NCBI GenBank assembly: GCA_900539375.1 | Contig: UQBY01000006.1 | Location: forward strand, 1 to 64,000 | Length of the DNA stretch: 64,000 nucleotides | Reading direction: 5' to 3' | DNA from: an uncultured Clostridium sp. | GTDB lineage: Bacteria > Bacillota > Clostridia > Clostridiales > Clostridiaceae | Part shown: piece by piece, positions 8,076-17,612 of the stretch | Numbering within the stretch: the first letter of the stretch is position 1 | Layout of the letters: each line of letters begins with the position of its first letter | Made by a program: the position numbers and the translations under genes | The notes under the pieces: model-generated | Told to the model about the DNA's origin: nothing | Seen by the model: the letters and a program-made list of their open reading frames with translations, nothing else | Databases searched by the model: none

Positions 8076-8873
8076 TTAACTTTTTTCTTTAAACTTTTCT
8101 ATATCTCTATTTATACAATCTAATAATTTATCTAATTCCCACACTTCGCCATCTTCTAAAAGTCTGTTTAATGATTTTTCATATCTACTTGCTTCTACTA
8201 TTCTATTTAATGAACTTAAAACCAATATTTTATTCATTATATTAGATATAATATCTGACTTAACTTCAAAAAGCTTTTGAGCATCTTTTATTTCATCTTT
8301 TATTTCAAGCATTTCTTCATCAAGCTTAAAAGCTGCATCTGCTGCACTTTTAAGTTTATCTTTTAATTCCTTTGGAAGTTGCTTTTTATATTTATAATTT
8401 AATGAATGTTCTATTGTAGCCCAGAAGTTCATTGCTAAAGTTCTTATTTGAAATTCTGCTAATATTTCTATATTTCCACTTGCCATATTTACAGGATATT
8501 TTATTATCATGTGATAACTTCTATAGCCACTTTGTTTTACATTTCTAACATAGTCTTTTTCATAAAGAATTTGCATATCTTTTCTTTCTCTTAATATTTC
8601 AACAACTCTATCTATATCATCAACAAACTGACACATTATTCTAAGTCCTGCTATATCCTCAAGTTCATAACCAATTCTATTTACTGGAATTTGAAACTTG
8701 TTAGCCTTTTCTAAAATACTTGAAACCTCTTTAACTCTTCCTGTTACAAATTCTATTGGTGAGTATTCATTTCTTTTCCTATATTCTTTTCTTATACTTC
8801 TAATTTTAACCTTTAGTTCATCTACTGCTTGCTCATAAGGTACAAGAAAATTTTTCCAATCATTAACTGCCAT
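8076..8873 (-). CDS. small alarmone synthetase, RelQ/YjbM-like GTP pyrophosphokinase
   Basis: 265 residues from the ATG at 8873. It has the RelA/SpoT synthetase core without the hydrolase or regulatory domains of long Rel: EDIAGLRIMCQF (72-83), GYRSYHMIIKYP (116-127) and AEFQIRTLAMNFWATIEH, then C-terminal helices used for tetramer formation in RelQ. It makes (p)ppGpp from ATP and GTP/GDP. A GTG at 8903 would add 10 residues (KKLCVGECF), but AGGGGAG lies 6 bases before the ATG at 8873, so I prefer the shorter form. It follows the phosphoesterase gene by 31 bases, probably in one operon. Confidence 0.9.
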   Translation of the reverse strand: MAVNDWKNFLVPYEQAVDELKVKIRSIRKEYRKRNEYSPIEFVTGRVKEVSSILEKANKFQIPVNRIGYELEDIAGLRIMCQFVDDIDRVVEILRERKDMQILYEKDYVRNVKQSGYRSYHMIIKYPVNMASGNIEILAEFQIRTLAMNFWATIEHSLNYKYKKQLPKELKDKLKSAADAAFKLDEEMLEIKDEIKDAQKLFEVKSDIISNIMNKILVLSSLNRIVEASRYEKSLNRLLEDGEVWELDKLLDCINRDIEKFKEKS

Positions 8874-8904
8874 AAAACACTCCCCTACACATAACTTTTT
8901 CACA

Positions 8905-9597
8905 TTATTCTTCTAATATACATTTAGGACAAAAATTCAAATAGTCTGATGAAGTCATAATATAATCTATTCCATCATATTCTCCATCTAATACTTTTGA
9001 TAAAGCTGGTCCATGTAAATGTCCATAAATAACTTTTTCTACATTATACTCTTTAAATATCTTTACAAAATCAGATTCTTCAAACTTATCATTTGTTGGT
9101 GGATAATGTATCATAACTATAAATTTTGTATATCCATTTTTCTTTGCTTCATCTAAAGATAATCTTAATCTTATAAGTTCTCTATCATAAATCTTTTTAT
9201 CTTTTTCTGTAAACTTTTCTGAATTTGGACATATCCACCCTCTAGTTCCACATATAGCATATTCTTTATAAGTAAAGAAATTGTTTTGTATAAATTTTGT
9301 ATTTTCATACATTGAATTTAATTTACTAATACTTCCCCACCAATAATCATGATTTCCCTTTGAAATTATCTTTTTTCCTGGAAGATTATCTATCCAATTT
9401 AAATCAGCTAAACTATCCCCAGCTTTCATAGACCAAGAAATATCTCCTGCTATAAGAACTGTATCTTCTTCTTTTATCATTTTAAGCCAATTTTCTTTTA
9501 TTTTTTCATCATGTTTAGCCCATTTTTCTCCAAAGATATCCATTGGTTTATCTGTGCTAAAGGATAAATGTAAATCTGATATAGCATATAAAGCCAT
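8905..9597 (-). CDS. calcineurin-like metallophosphoesterase
   Basis: 230 residues with the full dinuclear metal motif set of calcineurin-like phosphoesterases: SDLHLSF near the N-terminus, AGDISW, SKGNHDYWW, IHYPP and YGHLHG. There is no signal peptide, so it should be cytoplasmic. The substrate (phosphoprotein, nucleotide or lipid intermediate) cannot be read from the sequence. It lies directly upstream of the alarmone synthetase and ahead of the MoxR unit, all in one direction. Confidence 0.88.
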   Translation of the reverse strand: MALYAISDLHLSFSTDKPMDIFGEKWAKHDEKIKENWLKMIKEEDTVLIAGDISWSMKAGDSLADLNWIDNLPGKKIISKGNHDYWWGSISKLNSMYENTKFIQNNFFTYKEYAICGTRGWICPNSEKFTEKDKKIYDRELIRLRLSLDEAKKNGYTKFIVMIHYPPTNDKFEESDFVKIFKEYNVEKVIYGHLHGPALSKVLDGEYDGIDYIMTSSDYLNFCPKCILEE

Positions 9598-9721
9598 AAG
9601 TTTTCTCCTCTTCTACTTGTACTTACCATTATAATATTATAACCTTTAATGAGTAAGGTCAATAAATTTATATGATTTTTTACTTTTTTTGTAATTTAAT
9701 ATATTAATTATTTATCAAAAT

Positions 9722-9754
9722 AAGGTGTATGAATTTATTTTGTTCATACACCTT
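9722..9754 (-). terminator. terminator after tyrS
   Basis: Perfect 12-base arms AAGGTGTATGAA (9722-9733) and TTCATACACCTT (9743-9754) with a 9-base loop lie about 35 bases beyond the tyrS stop. They are followed on the minus strand by a short T-rich stretch. Confidence 0.7.
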
Positions 9755-9787
9755 AAATTTAATGCTTTAAATTTTTAATTTCTATGT

Positions 9788-11008
9788 CTAAGCTAATTCA
9801 ATTTTATTGTAATTTTTCTTTCCTCTTTTTACTAAAGCTGCTCCATCTTTAAAGTCTTCTTCTGAAATAACTCTTGTAACTTCAGTAACCTTTTCTCCAT
9901 TAATAGATAATCCACCTTGTTCTATTAATCTTCTAGCTTCTTTCTTTGATGGAACTATTTTATTTTCTGCTAATATATCAAGTATTCCTGTTCCTAATTT
10001 TTCTCTTGGAATTGTAACTGTTGGAACATTACTCATATCAACACCACCAGCAAATAATGCTTTTGCTGCTGATTCTGCTTTTTTAGCTTCCTCTTCTCCA
10101 TGTACAAGCTTAGTTACTTCATAAGCTAAAACTTCTTTAGCCTTATTTATTTCTGCTCCTTCTAAAGCTCCTAATCTTCTTACTTCATCCATAGGTAAGA
10201 AGGTTAATAATGCTAAACATTTTTCTACATCTGCATCATCAACATTTCTCCAGTATTGATAAAAATCAAATGGAGATGTTTTTTCTGGATTTAACCATAA
10301 AGCTCCTCCAACTGTTTTTCCCATCTTTTGTCCTTGGCTATTTGTAAGAAGAGTACAAGTCATTGCAAAAGCCTCTCCTTGAGCTTTTCTTCTAACAAGT
10401 TCAACACCAGCTATCATATTTGACCATTGGTCGTCTCCACCAAGTTCCATCTTACAATTATACTTTTGATTTAATACATAGAAATCATATCCTTGCATTA
10501 ACATATAGTTAAATTCTAAGAAAGATAATCCTTTTTCTAATCTTTGTTTAAAACATTCTGCTGTAAGCATTCTATTTACAGAGAAATGAGTTCCTACTTC
10601 TCTTAAGAAATCTACATAATTAAGATTTAATAACCAATCTGCATTATTTACTAATATTGCTTTATCATCACTAAAATCTATAAATTTCTCCATTTGTTTT
10701 TTTATAGAATCAACATTATGTTGTATTTGCTCTTTTGTAAGCATTTTTCTCATATCAGTTTTACCACTTGGGTCTCCAACCATAGCAGTTCCTCCACCTA
10801 GTAATGCTATTGGTCTATGACCTGCCTTTTGCATATGTGCCATAAACATTAATGCTATAAAATGTCCTACATGTAAACTATCTGCTGTTGGGTCAAAACC
10901 TATATAAAAAGTTATTTTCTCCTTTTCAAGCAATTCTCTTGTTTCTGCTTCATGGGTAAATTGCTTTATATATCCACGTTCCAATAACTCATCTAATACG
11001 TTACTCAT
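9788..11008 (-). CDS. tyrS: tyrosyl-tRNA synthetase
   Basis: 406 residues, the usual length of bacterial TyrRS. The class I signature is HVGH (46-49), the tyrosine/ATP pocket is in QGYDF and LGGDDQWSN, and the KMSKS loop is the variant KMGKT. A C-terminal S4-like RNA-binding domain carries ARRLIEQGGLSINGEKV. The start is ATG behind AGGAGG. Only 82 bases separate it from the upstream gene, too short for a T-box and with no T-box landmarks. This contrasts with leuS. Confidence 0.97.
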   Translation of the reverse strand: MSNVLDELLERGYIKQFTHEAETRELLEKEKITFYIGFDPTADSLHVGHFIALMFMAHMQKAGHRPIALLGGGTAMVGDPSGKTDMRKMLTKEQIQHNVDSIKKQMEKFIDFSDDKAILVNNADWLLNLNYVDFLREVGTHFSVNRMLTAECFKQRLEKGLSFLEFNYMLMQGYDFYVLNQKYNCKMELGGDDQWSNMIAGVELVRRKAQGEAFAMTCTLLTNSQGQKMGKTVGGALWLNPEKTSPFDFYQYWRNVDDADVEKCLALLTFLPMDEVRRLGALEGAEINKAKEVLAYEVTKLVHGEEEAKKAESAAKALFAGGVDMSNVPTVTIPREKLGTGILDILAENKIVPSKKEARRLIEQGGLSINGEKVTEVTRVISEEDFKDGAALVKRGKKNYNKIELA

Positions 11009-11090
11009 TAAAAAATCCTCCTATTTTTTTTGAAAATCATAATATTTTTAGTATAACCTTATTTCTAATAACTTTCAAGAATGATAATCT

Positions 11091-12467
11091 TCATTTCCTA
11101 AAAATATCTATATTGTCTAAGTTATTGTATCGTGTAGGTTTAAAATTAAAACGTTCAAATAAGTAAATTGGAATTGTTATTTTGTTTCCATCTACTCCAC
11201 CATAAGTATCACCTTTTAAATAGAGTATTTTATCTATCTTTCCCTTCTCATATGCCTTCATTACACTCTTTCCTGAATCTTTTCCTGTTTTAACCTCTAT
11301 ACCATAAATATGTTCAGAATCTTTTAGTAAAAAATCTAACTCATAATTTGCAAATGTTGCAAAATTGGTCATTAATTTTTTATTCTTTAATACAATACAA
11401 ACATAATTTTTATTTCGTATTCCCATAGAAATATCTTTATCTATTTCCATATTAATTAGCAAATAATTTAATATTCCTAAATCATTAAAGTAAAATCTTT
11501 GATTATACTCTATATTCATTAAGTCACAATCTATAGCTTTGTCACAGCCATATAAGGCATAATTAGATAATAACCAACTTAATACAGCAGTATATTGTTT
11601 TTTGTTAAAATTTAAACTACCCTCTCTATAATTTAACTTCTTACTTAACTTAATTAACTCTTCTCCTGCATTATTATTTTGCATTCCTTTTTTTTCTCGT
11701 ATTAATAATCTTGCAAAATAATTAAATGCTGTTTTAATAAGAATTATATACTCTTCAGATTGCAAATATCTTGCTGACTCTTTTGCAAATATTAATAGCA
11801 ATTTATCATATAAATCATAAACTGTTCTCATATCTAATTCTTTTAAAAAAGTATTTACTACTGCTGGATAACCACCAATACTAATATAAGCATTGTAATA
11901 TTCTTTTAATAAATCATAACTTTCTTTAGATGAATTTCCATATAAATCTATAGTATCAAATAAATTTACTACATCATTTCCTACTGCACCTAAAAACTCC
12001 CTAAATGATAATGGATATATTGTAATAGTCTTAAAGTCACCTGCTGACTCCCAAAAATCATTACTTAAAGATGTCCTTCCTAAATAACTTCCTGTTACTA
12101 TAAATCTACAATACATTAAACGATTAAAACTTCGTATTTTATTATATACTAAACTAGATTCTTGTATTTCATCTATTATAACCACTGTATCTTTTGTATT
12201 AGTAAAAGTTTTGCTATACTCAATTAATGTATTTAATAATAGTTTCTTTTCATCCCCTATACTTATATGTTTATTTAAAATATCAATAAATACCTTTCCT
12301 GTATCATCTGCTATATTTATATAAATTACATTTTTAAAATTTTCATTAGCAAACTTTGTTGCTAAGTAGGTTTTTCCTACCTGCCTAGCTCCCTCTACAA
12401 GTAGAACTAAATCACTATTATCTTTCCAATCTAGAAAATCTTTATAAACATGCCTTTCTATATACAT
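11091..12467 (-). CDS. AAA_14/DUF4143 family ATPase
   Basis: 458 residues. Walker A is GARQVGKT (26-33) and Walker B is VVIIDEIQES. The C-terminal half has a DUF4143-like region ending in a nuclease-like strand set (FATFANYELDFLLKD then IYGIEVKTGKD). These ATPases are common accessory genes in bacteria and archaea with no settled role. The ATG at 12467 has no good ribosome binding site. A strong AAAGGAGG lies about 45 bases upstream (12514-12521) with no usable start codon near it. It sits between tyrS and a second accessory gene on the same strand. Confidence 0.85.
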   Translation of the reverse strand: MYIERHVYKDFLDWKDNSDLVLLVEGARQVGKTYLATKFANENFKNVIYINIADDTGKVFIDILNKHISIGDEKKLLLNTLIEYSKTFTNTKDTVVIIDEIQESSLVYNKIRSFNRLMYCRFIVTGSYLGRTSLSNDFWESAGDFKTITIYPLSFREFLGAVGNDVVNLFDTIDLYGNSSKESYDLLKEYYNAYISIGGYPAVVNTFLKELDMRTVYDLYDKLLLIFAKESARYLQSEEYIILIKTAFNYFARLLIREKKGMQNNNAGEELIKLSKKLNYREGSLNFNKKQYTAVLSWLLSNYALYGCDKAIDCDLMNIEYNQRFYFNDLGILNYLLINMEIDKDISMGIRNKNYVCIVLKNKKLMTNFATFANYELDFLLKDSEHIYGIEVKTGKDSGKSVMKAYEKGKIDKILYLKGDTYGGVDGNKITIPIYLFERFNFKPTRYNNLDNIDIFRK

Positions 12468-12575
12468 ATATATAAATCTACTACTTAAAATATAATCAAA
12501 TTTAGTAGCAGTTCCTCCTTTCTTTTAAACCTGAATCTATTTCTAACCTCTTTGCTTGTTTTTTCAGTATTAATA

Positions 12576-13721
12576 CTATATTTTTGTTCCTGGCAAAATA
12601 ACTTTAAAGCTATTTTCTTCTTTAGAGTTAACTAACTTTACCTTTCCTATTCCCTTAAAGGCGTTTTTCATTTTTGAAAATCCACTTCCACTATTTAATA
12701 TTATATGTTTATCATCTAATGTTATTAATTTTTCATAAAGCCACATATTTCTTCTTATATAATTTATGTTTTTACCTTTTAAATTTTTTTGTATAAGCTC
12801 TCCTGGGCTATCAATTACTACACTATTTTGTGCTATTACTACTTCTATAACCCTATTTACTTCTGAATATGCTCTGTATAATATTGCATTTTTTATTGCT
12901 TCCATTATAGCAACCCTTGGATAACTACTTGGTACTATATCTTTAATAAGCTCTTCGCTTTTTAAAATCATTGTAATTAAAGAACCTTGAATTATATTTA
13001 TTTCATCCACACTTTTATTTACTCTATTTATTATTCTTATCATATTATTAGGAATACATAGGCTATTTTTTTCACTAAAGACAATTAGTCCTCCATAAGT
13101 GCATTTTTCTTCGCTAGTTTCTTTATCAATATTTATTATTCCTGTACTTTCTAAAAGAAATATTTTATTTTCTTCTGTTAATTTAATACCTTTTTTATTA
13201 AAATAACTTTCTAATAATTTATTATCTAATAAATTTATATCACTTCTTGCTATTGTTGAAGTTTCTATGGTTAAATCTAAATTTTCTTCAAATATTCTTA
13301 AAAGCTCTTGTTTTCTCATAATGTCAGTTGTAGAGCCTCTTCTTATATAAAAAGCCCCATTTTCTCTAACTTGATAAGGTTTTTGTTCTCCAGTAAGAAT
13401 AGTTATTACTCCAACTTTTTTATCCTTAATATCTAAAAAATCTACTTTAATAGGAATAGGTGGCTCACATCTTGAAGATATAATTTGTTGAATTTGTTCC
13501 TCCTTAAATAATTCTTCTTCTTTTATGCCCTCAATTGTCTTTAACTTATCTACAACACCAACAACAATATAGCCTCGTCCACCTTTTGAATTAGCAATAG
13601 CACAAATATCCTTTGCTAATTCTTTTTTACCTGTTTCATTCCATAACTCTAATCTTAATTTAAAATCTAATTTTGTACCTTCTTCTTTTTTTAATAGCCT
13701 TTGAAGCTTTTTAATATCCAT
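12576..13721 (-). CDS. AlbA_2 (Schlafen-type) domain protein, putative transcriptional regulator
   Basis: 381 residues. The N-terminus (EGTKLDFKLRLELW, then ELAKDICAIANSKGG-GYIVVGV) is the AlbA_2/Schlafen-like nucleic-acid-binding domain. The middle carries REN-GAFYIRRGSTTDIM, typical of these ATP-binding regulator-like proteins, and the C-terminal part has VAIMEAIKNAILYRAYS, similar to their degenerate HATPase-like region. I choose the ATG at 13721, with AGGGGAG 9 bases upstream, over the TTG at 13742. Targets are unknown. It is separated from gerKC by a terminator and precedes the DUF4143 ATPase. Confidence 0.8.
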   Translation of the reverse strand: MDIKKLQRLLKKEEGTKLDFKLRLELWNETGKKELAKDICAIANSKGGRGYIVVGVVDKLKTIEGIKEEELFKEEQIQQIISSRCEPPIPIKVDFLDIKDKKVGVITILTGEQKPYQVRENGAFYIRRGSTTDIMRKQELLRIFEENLDLTIETSTIARSDINLLDNKLLESYFNKKGIKLTEENKIFLLESTGIINIDKETSEEKCTYGGLIVFSEKNSLCIPNNMIRIINRVNKSVDEINIIQGSLITMILKSEELIKDIVPSSYPRVAIMEAIKNAILYRAYSEVNRVIEVVIAQNSVVIDSPGELIQKNLKGKNINYIRRNMWLYEKLITLDDKHIILNSGSGFSKMKNAFKGIGKVKLVNSKEENSFKVILPGTKI

Positions 13722-13755
13722 ATTATAAATCTCCCCTAACAAAGATATTATAAAA

Positions 13756-13791
13756 ATTATAGAGTAGATATTTTCCTTTCTACTCTATAAT
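13756..13791 (-). terminator. terminator downstream of gerKC
   Basis: Perfect 13-base arms ATTATAGAGTAGA (13756-13768) and TCTACTCTATAAT (13779-13791) are followed on the minus strand by ATTTTTATAA. It lies about 120 bases past the gerKC stop and just upstream of the AlbA_2 gene. Confidence 0.75.
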
Positions 13792-13911
13792 ATTATCCTT
13801 TAAGTTTGTACTGTTTGCTACTAAACTCATAATTTATGCTTAATATAAGTAATTTTTTATCACTATGAATAATTATATCATATATAAATAATATTTATAT
13901 TATTTAAACTA

Positions 13912-15027
13912 CTATAAACTATCTTTAACAAGGCTACTTCCATCAACTATTATATTAACCTTAACATTAAGGTTTGTATTTTCAAGAGAATTTTCTATGA
14001 TTTTATTTGGATATTTTTCTTCTATAAGTCTATTAACACCAATTAAATCTATATTTTCTTTTTTATAGTCATTAAAAAGATTTTCTAAATAATTTTTTAT
14101 TTTTTCTTCTTGAATATTTTTTATAGTTTTTAAAACTTCATTGTTAATTTTAAGTTTTCCTTGAATTTCTCCTATAGATACTCTTATATCTAAATTTTCA
14201 TTTATAATAAAACTATTATCCTCTTTAATTACTTTAGTTAATGAATTTTTTTCTAATATATCTAAGGTTATAAATTTATCTTCTTCCTTTGGATTTTGAA
14301 TTTCAAAGGTTCCTTCATTTACAGGTTCCATTAACAAATTATAACTTAAGACTTCTGTAGGCTCCATTTTTTTTAACATTTTATCATTTTGTATAATAGC
14401 CCCTCCATTTAGTTCAATTTTTTTGTCTATTATATCATCTTTAATATCAATTGCTGTTAGTATATTTATAGCATCCTTATTAAGAGATGTACTTATATAA
14501 TCATTAACATTTTTACTTATTATCTTTCCATTTCCTTTATTATTTTTAACTAAATCATCTAAATATAAACCTAAATATTCATCATCTTCTCCTATTATAT
14601 TTAATATGTCTGAAATTTCTCCAAAGTATACAAACATATATGGCTTAAATCCAAATTGTTGGTCATTATTTATTAAGTCTATATGTTTTTTTATTCCATC
14701 TTGTGCCACTTGTTCTGTGAATATATAAGCTCTTACTTGACTAAAATTAAGTTTATTACTAGAAATTTCACTTATATCTCTTATAGCTTCTAAAGAAGTT
14801 TTTCCTTCTCCTTTAAATATCATTCTTTTTCCTTCATCAGAACTATCTCCTGCATTTCTATAGGGTTTTACACAATCTATGTATATAATAACATTATTAT
14901 TTTCGTCTTTATCAAAAATTACTGATGTTGCAAAGGTCATTTGATTAATTTCTTTATAATTAAAACAGGATGTTAAGATTAATGAACATATAATTAGAAA
15001 TATTATACTAGCTAATTTTCTTTTCAT
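13912..15027 (-). CDS. gerKC: spore germination lipoprotein, Ger(x)C family
   Basis: 371 residues. The N-terminal hydrophobic signal ends in a lipobox LTSC with Cys 21, so the protein should be lipidated on the outer face of the spore inner membrane. The body FNYKEINQMTFATSVIFDK then IDCVKPYR is typical of GerAC-type subunits. I start it at the ATG at 15027, which has GGGTGGTG upstream. The GTG at 15042 would place five residues ahead of an already complete signal peptide. The start overlaps the 3' end of gerKA, so the two are translated from one mRNA. Confidence 0.93.
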   Translation of the reverse strand: MKRKLASIIFLIICSLILTSCFNYKEINQMTFATSVIFDKDENNNVIIYIDCVKPYRNAGDSSDEGKRMIFKGEGKTSLEAIRDISEISSNKLNFSQVRAYIFTEQVAQDGIKKHIDLINNDQQFGFKPYMFVYFGEISDILNIIGEDDEYLGLYLDDLVKNNKGNGKIISKNVNDYISTSLNKDAINILTAIDIKDDIIDKKIELNGGAIIQNDKMLKKMEPTEVLSYNLLMEPVNEGTFEIQNPKEEDKFITLDILEKNSLTKVIKEDNSFIINENLDIRVSIGEIQGKLKINNEVLKTIKNIQEEKIKNYLENLFNDYKKENIDLIGVNRLIEEKYPNKIIENSLENTNLNVKVNIIVDGSSLVKDSL

Positions 15028-16429
15028 TACTATCTTCACCACCCTTTTGTATAACCTTTTTTGATATTTTATTTAATTTTCCCCTAAATATTATGTCTTT
15101 AAATTTGTAAGTTTCTATACTTCCTAAAGGAAATAAATATGAATAGCCTCCTGTTTCTAAATCTCCAAGTTTTGATACTAACATAAGACTTATTAAGAAA
15201 AAGCCTGGAAGACCAAAAAAAGAACTTACAAGGGTTATAATTATTGACCATATAGATAAAGCTCCATAAACCTTTGGTATTAAAAAATAACTTAAAGTAC
15301 TCGCTGCTACTACAATTATTGTTATTCTTGAAGAAATTCCTGCTCCAACAACAGCATCTCCTAAAATTAAAGCAGCCACTATACTCATTGCTCCTCCAAT
15401 TGGTTGAGGAAGCCTTAAACCAGCTTCTTTTATTAATTGAAAGGCTATAACCATAATTAAAACCTCAATTATAGTTGGTAAGGGCACTCCTGCTCTTGCA
15501 ACTGCTAATCTAAATAAAAACATTGATGGTATAAGAGCAAAATGATAATTTACTATAGCTACATATAACCCTGGAAGAAATGTTGCTATAAAAAATGCAA
15601 CCCATCTTAAAACCCTTGTAAAGTTTGCAAAATATCTATTTATATAATAATCATCTGGTGCTTGAAAATTTTCTAAGAAAAAGTAAGGAACTGTTATTAC
15701 AAAAGGAGTTCCATCAACTAAAACAGCAACTCTTCCTTCTAATATCTTTGCTGCTGCCTCATCTGGTTTTTCAGTATATCCTACAGTATCAAAGACTGAA
15801 TTTTTTCCTCTTAATTTTTCTTCTATATAATTTGTATCTAATATAAAATTTAAATTTAAACTTTTTATTGATTCTTTTATATTATTTATTAAATAATTAG
15901 GTGCCATTCCTTTTAAGTAAGAAATACATACACTGGTTTTACTTTTTTCTCCTACAAGAAATGTTTCAAATTTTAAATCTGGATTTTTAATTTTTCTCCT
16001 TATTAATGAAACATTATCTACAATAAGTTCAGTAAATCCTTCTCTAGGACCTTTTACAACTGCTTCTGTAACTGGAATAGAAACAGACCTTCTAATAAAT
16101 CCCTTTACTTCACAATATATTATTTTTTCTGCCTTATCAAAGCAAATTATTAAATCTCCTGATAATACATGGTCTATTCCATCATCAATATCCTTTGCAA
16201 TTCCTGCTGCACTTATATCTAGAAATTTTGTTACAACTTCTTCTATAGAATTACATGAATTACTTATTGAATGTAAGGGCTCAACTACATATTCACTTAT
16301 TTGAGCTGCACTACATATATCATCTATAAATACTAAAGTACACTTTCCAAAATTAGTGTTTACTTCTCTATATTTCACATCAAAGGAATTTTCAAGTTTA
16401 GCTTTTACTTTTTCTAAATTTATATTCAT
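15008..16429 (-). CDS. gerKA: spore germinant receptor subunit A, GerA family
   Basis: 473 residues. A soluble N-terminal half (LVFIDDICSAAQISEYVVEPL, then FLDISAAGIAKDIDDGIDHVLSGDLIICFD) is followed by about five membrane segments, with the family motifs GRVAVLVDGTPFVITVPYFFLENFQ and PLPTIIEVLIMVIAFQLIKEAGLRLP and the PIGGAMSIVAALILGDAVVGAG segment. It is the A subunit of the germinant receptor in the spore inner membrane. The start ATG follows GGTGAT. It shares an 89-base divergent region with gerKB. An AATACTA at 16486-16492 resembles a sigma-G -10 box, but I see no convincing -35. Confidence 0.96.
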   Translation of the reverse strand: MNINLEKVKAKLENSFDVKYREVNTNFGKCTLVFIDDICSAAQISEYVVEPLHSISNSCNSIEEVVTKFLDISAAGIAKDIDDGIDHVLSGDLIICFDKAEKIIYCEVKGFIRRSVSIPVTEAVVKGPREGFTELIVDNVSLIRRKIKNPDLKFETFLVGEKSKTSVCISYLKGMAPNYLINNIKESIKSLNLNFILDTNYIEEKLRGKNSVFDTVGYTEKPDEAAAKILEGRVAVLVDGTPFVITVPYFFLENFQAPDDYYINRYFANFTRVLRWVAFFIATFLPGLYVAIVNYHFALIPSMFLFRLAVARAGVPLPTIIEVLIMVIAFQLIKEAGLRLPQPIGGAMSIVAALILGDAVVGAGISSRITIIVVAASTLSYFLIPKVYGALSIWSIIITLVSSFFGLPGFFLISLMLVSKLGDLETGGYSYLFPLGSIETYKFKDIIFRGKLNKISKKVIQKGGEDSNEKKIS

Positions 16430-16518
16430 AACATCACCATAATTTATTATTATCTATTTTTTTGATTAATATTCACTATTTTGTTAATACTATTAATGAA
16501 TAACAAGGAGGAAAGATT

Positions 16519-17592
16519 ATGGATAAATTATCAACAAAACACTTTGCTTTTTTTATACTAGGAAGTAGTTTAATAGCTATAAAAAGCTATTCTTCAGTAT
16601 TTATAAACCTTGGTGGAAGAGACACCTATCTATTATTTGCTATATCTGCATTAATTTTTTCATTTGTTTTTTTGTCTTTTTTAAAGATATGTAAAAGTAA
16701 TCTTGATATAAAAGAAATTTTTTTAAGCTTAAATTTATTTGGAAAAATTCTATTATATATATTTACCTTTGGCTTTTTTATAATTTCAGTAGAGTCTGCT
16801 TCTACATTATCAAGCTCTATACATAGTAATTTTTTCTTATCAACACCTATATGGTATTGCTTAATTTTCTTTCTTATAGCTTCAGGGTATGTACTTAATA
16901 AAAATTTCAATAGCATTTTAATATTAGTACTAATTACAGTTTTCTCAACTCTTATTGGAGATATAATACTTTTTATATTAATAGGAAAGTATTTAAACTT
17001 TTCTCACCTTCTTCCAATAATGAAAGGAGGATTCACCACTAATAAATGGATTGCTATAATACTTATGATTGGTTCTCTTTCTTCAATGTGTATATCTTTA
17101 CCTTACTTAAAATTTTTATCAAGTAAAAAAGGATTAATAAAATATTCATCTATGGCAATGACAATATGCTTTATTATTATATTTTCATCTCTTATTTCAA
17201 CTATTGCATTTTTAGGTCCTATAAGAAGTGGGAATATATTTTATCCTGAATTTGTTCAATCACAAAGAATACAAATAGCTAACTTTTTAGAATTTGGAGA
17301 ATTATTTTATATTTTTAAAACTGTATGTATGTGGTTTATTAAATATATTTTAGCTTCATATAGTATAATTTTATTATTTAAGGACATAATTACTAATAAG
17401 AAAATTTTCATTATAATATATAGCTCTATAGTATTTATTGTTTCTTGGTACATTACACAGAACCAATATTACTTTTTTCAATGGCTAAAAATATTACAAT
17501 TATGTTTATTAATAACACTATTAATCACTCCTCTTTTAGGCTTTACTATATATAATTTTAAACATAATAATAATAAAAATTTTTCTAAATAA
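16519..17592 (+). CDS. gerKB: spore germinant receptor subunit B, GerAB/ArcD/ProY family permease
   Basis: 357 residues with about ten hydrophobic segments, the layout of amino-acid-permease-like GerAB proteins that bind the germinant within the spore inner membrane. The start ATG follows AAGGAGG. It is transcribed away from gerKA-gerKC. This split arrangement, rather than an ABC tricistronic operon, is known for C. perfringens gerK and is the basis for the symbols used. Expression late in the forespore is expected from the family. Confidence 0.92.
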   Translation: MDKLSTKHFAFFILGSSLIAIKSYSSVFINLGGRDTYLLFAISALIFSFVFLSFLKICKSNLDIKEIFLSLNLFGKILLYIFTFGFFIISVESASTLSSSIHSNFFLSTPIWYCLIFFLIASGYVLNKNFNSILILVLITVFSTLIGDIILFILIGKYLNFSHLLPIMKGGFTTNKWIAIILMIGSLSSMCISLPYLKFLSSKKGLIKYSSMAMTICFIIIFSSLISTIAFLGPIRSGNIFYPEFVQSQRIQIANFLEFGELFYIFKTVCMWFIKYILASYSIILLFKDIITNKKIFIIIYSSIVFIVSWYITQNQYYFFQWLKILQLCLLITLLITPLLGFTIYNFKHNNNKNFSK

Positions 17593-17612
17593 ATTAAGAA
17601 AGGAAGATTAAC

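Noticed and set aside
16626..16916. Minus-strand frame of 96 codons inside gerKB
   Set aside because: It is the antisense of a membrane-protein gene, with no ribosome binding site or recognisable domain.
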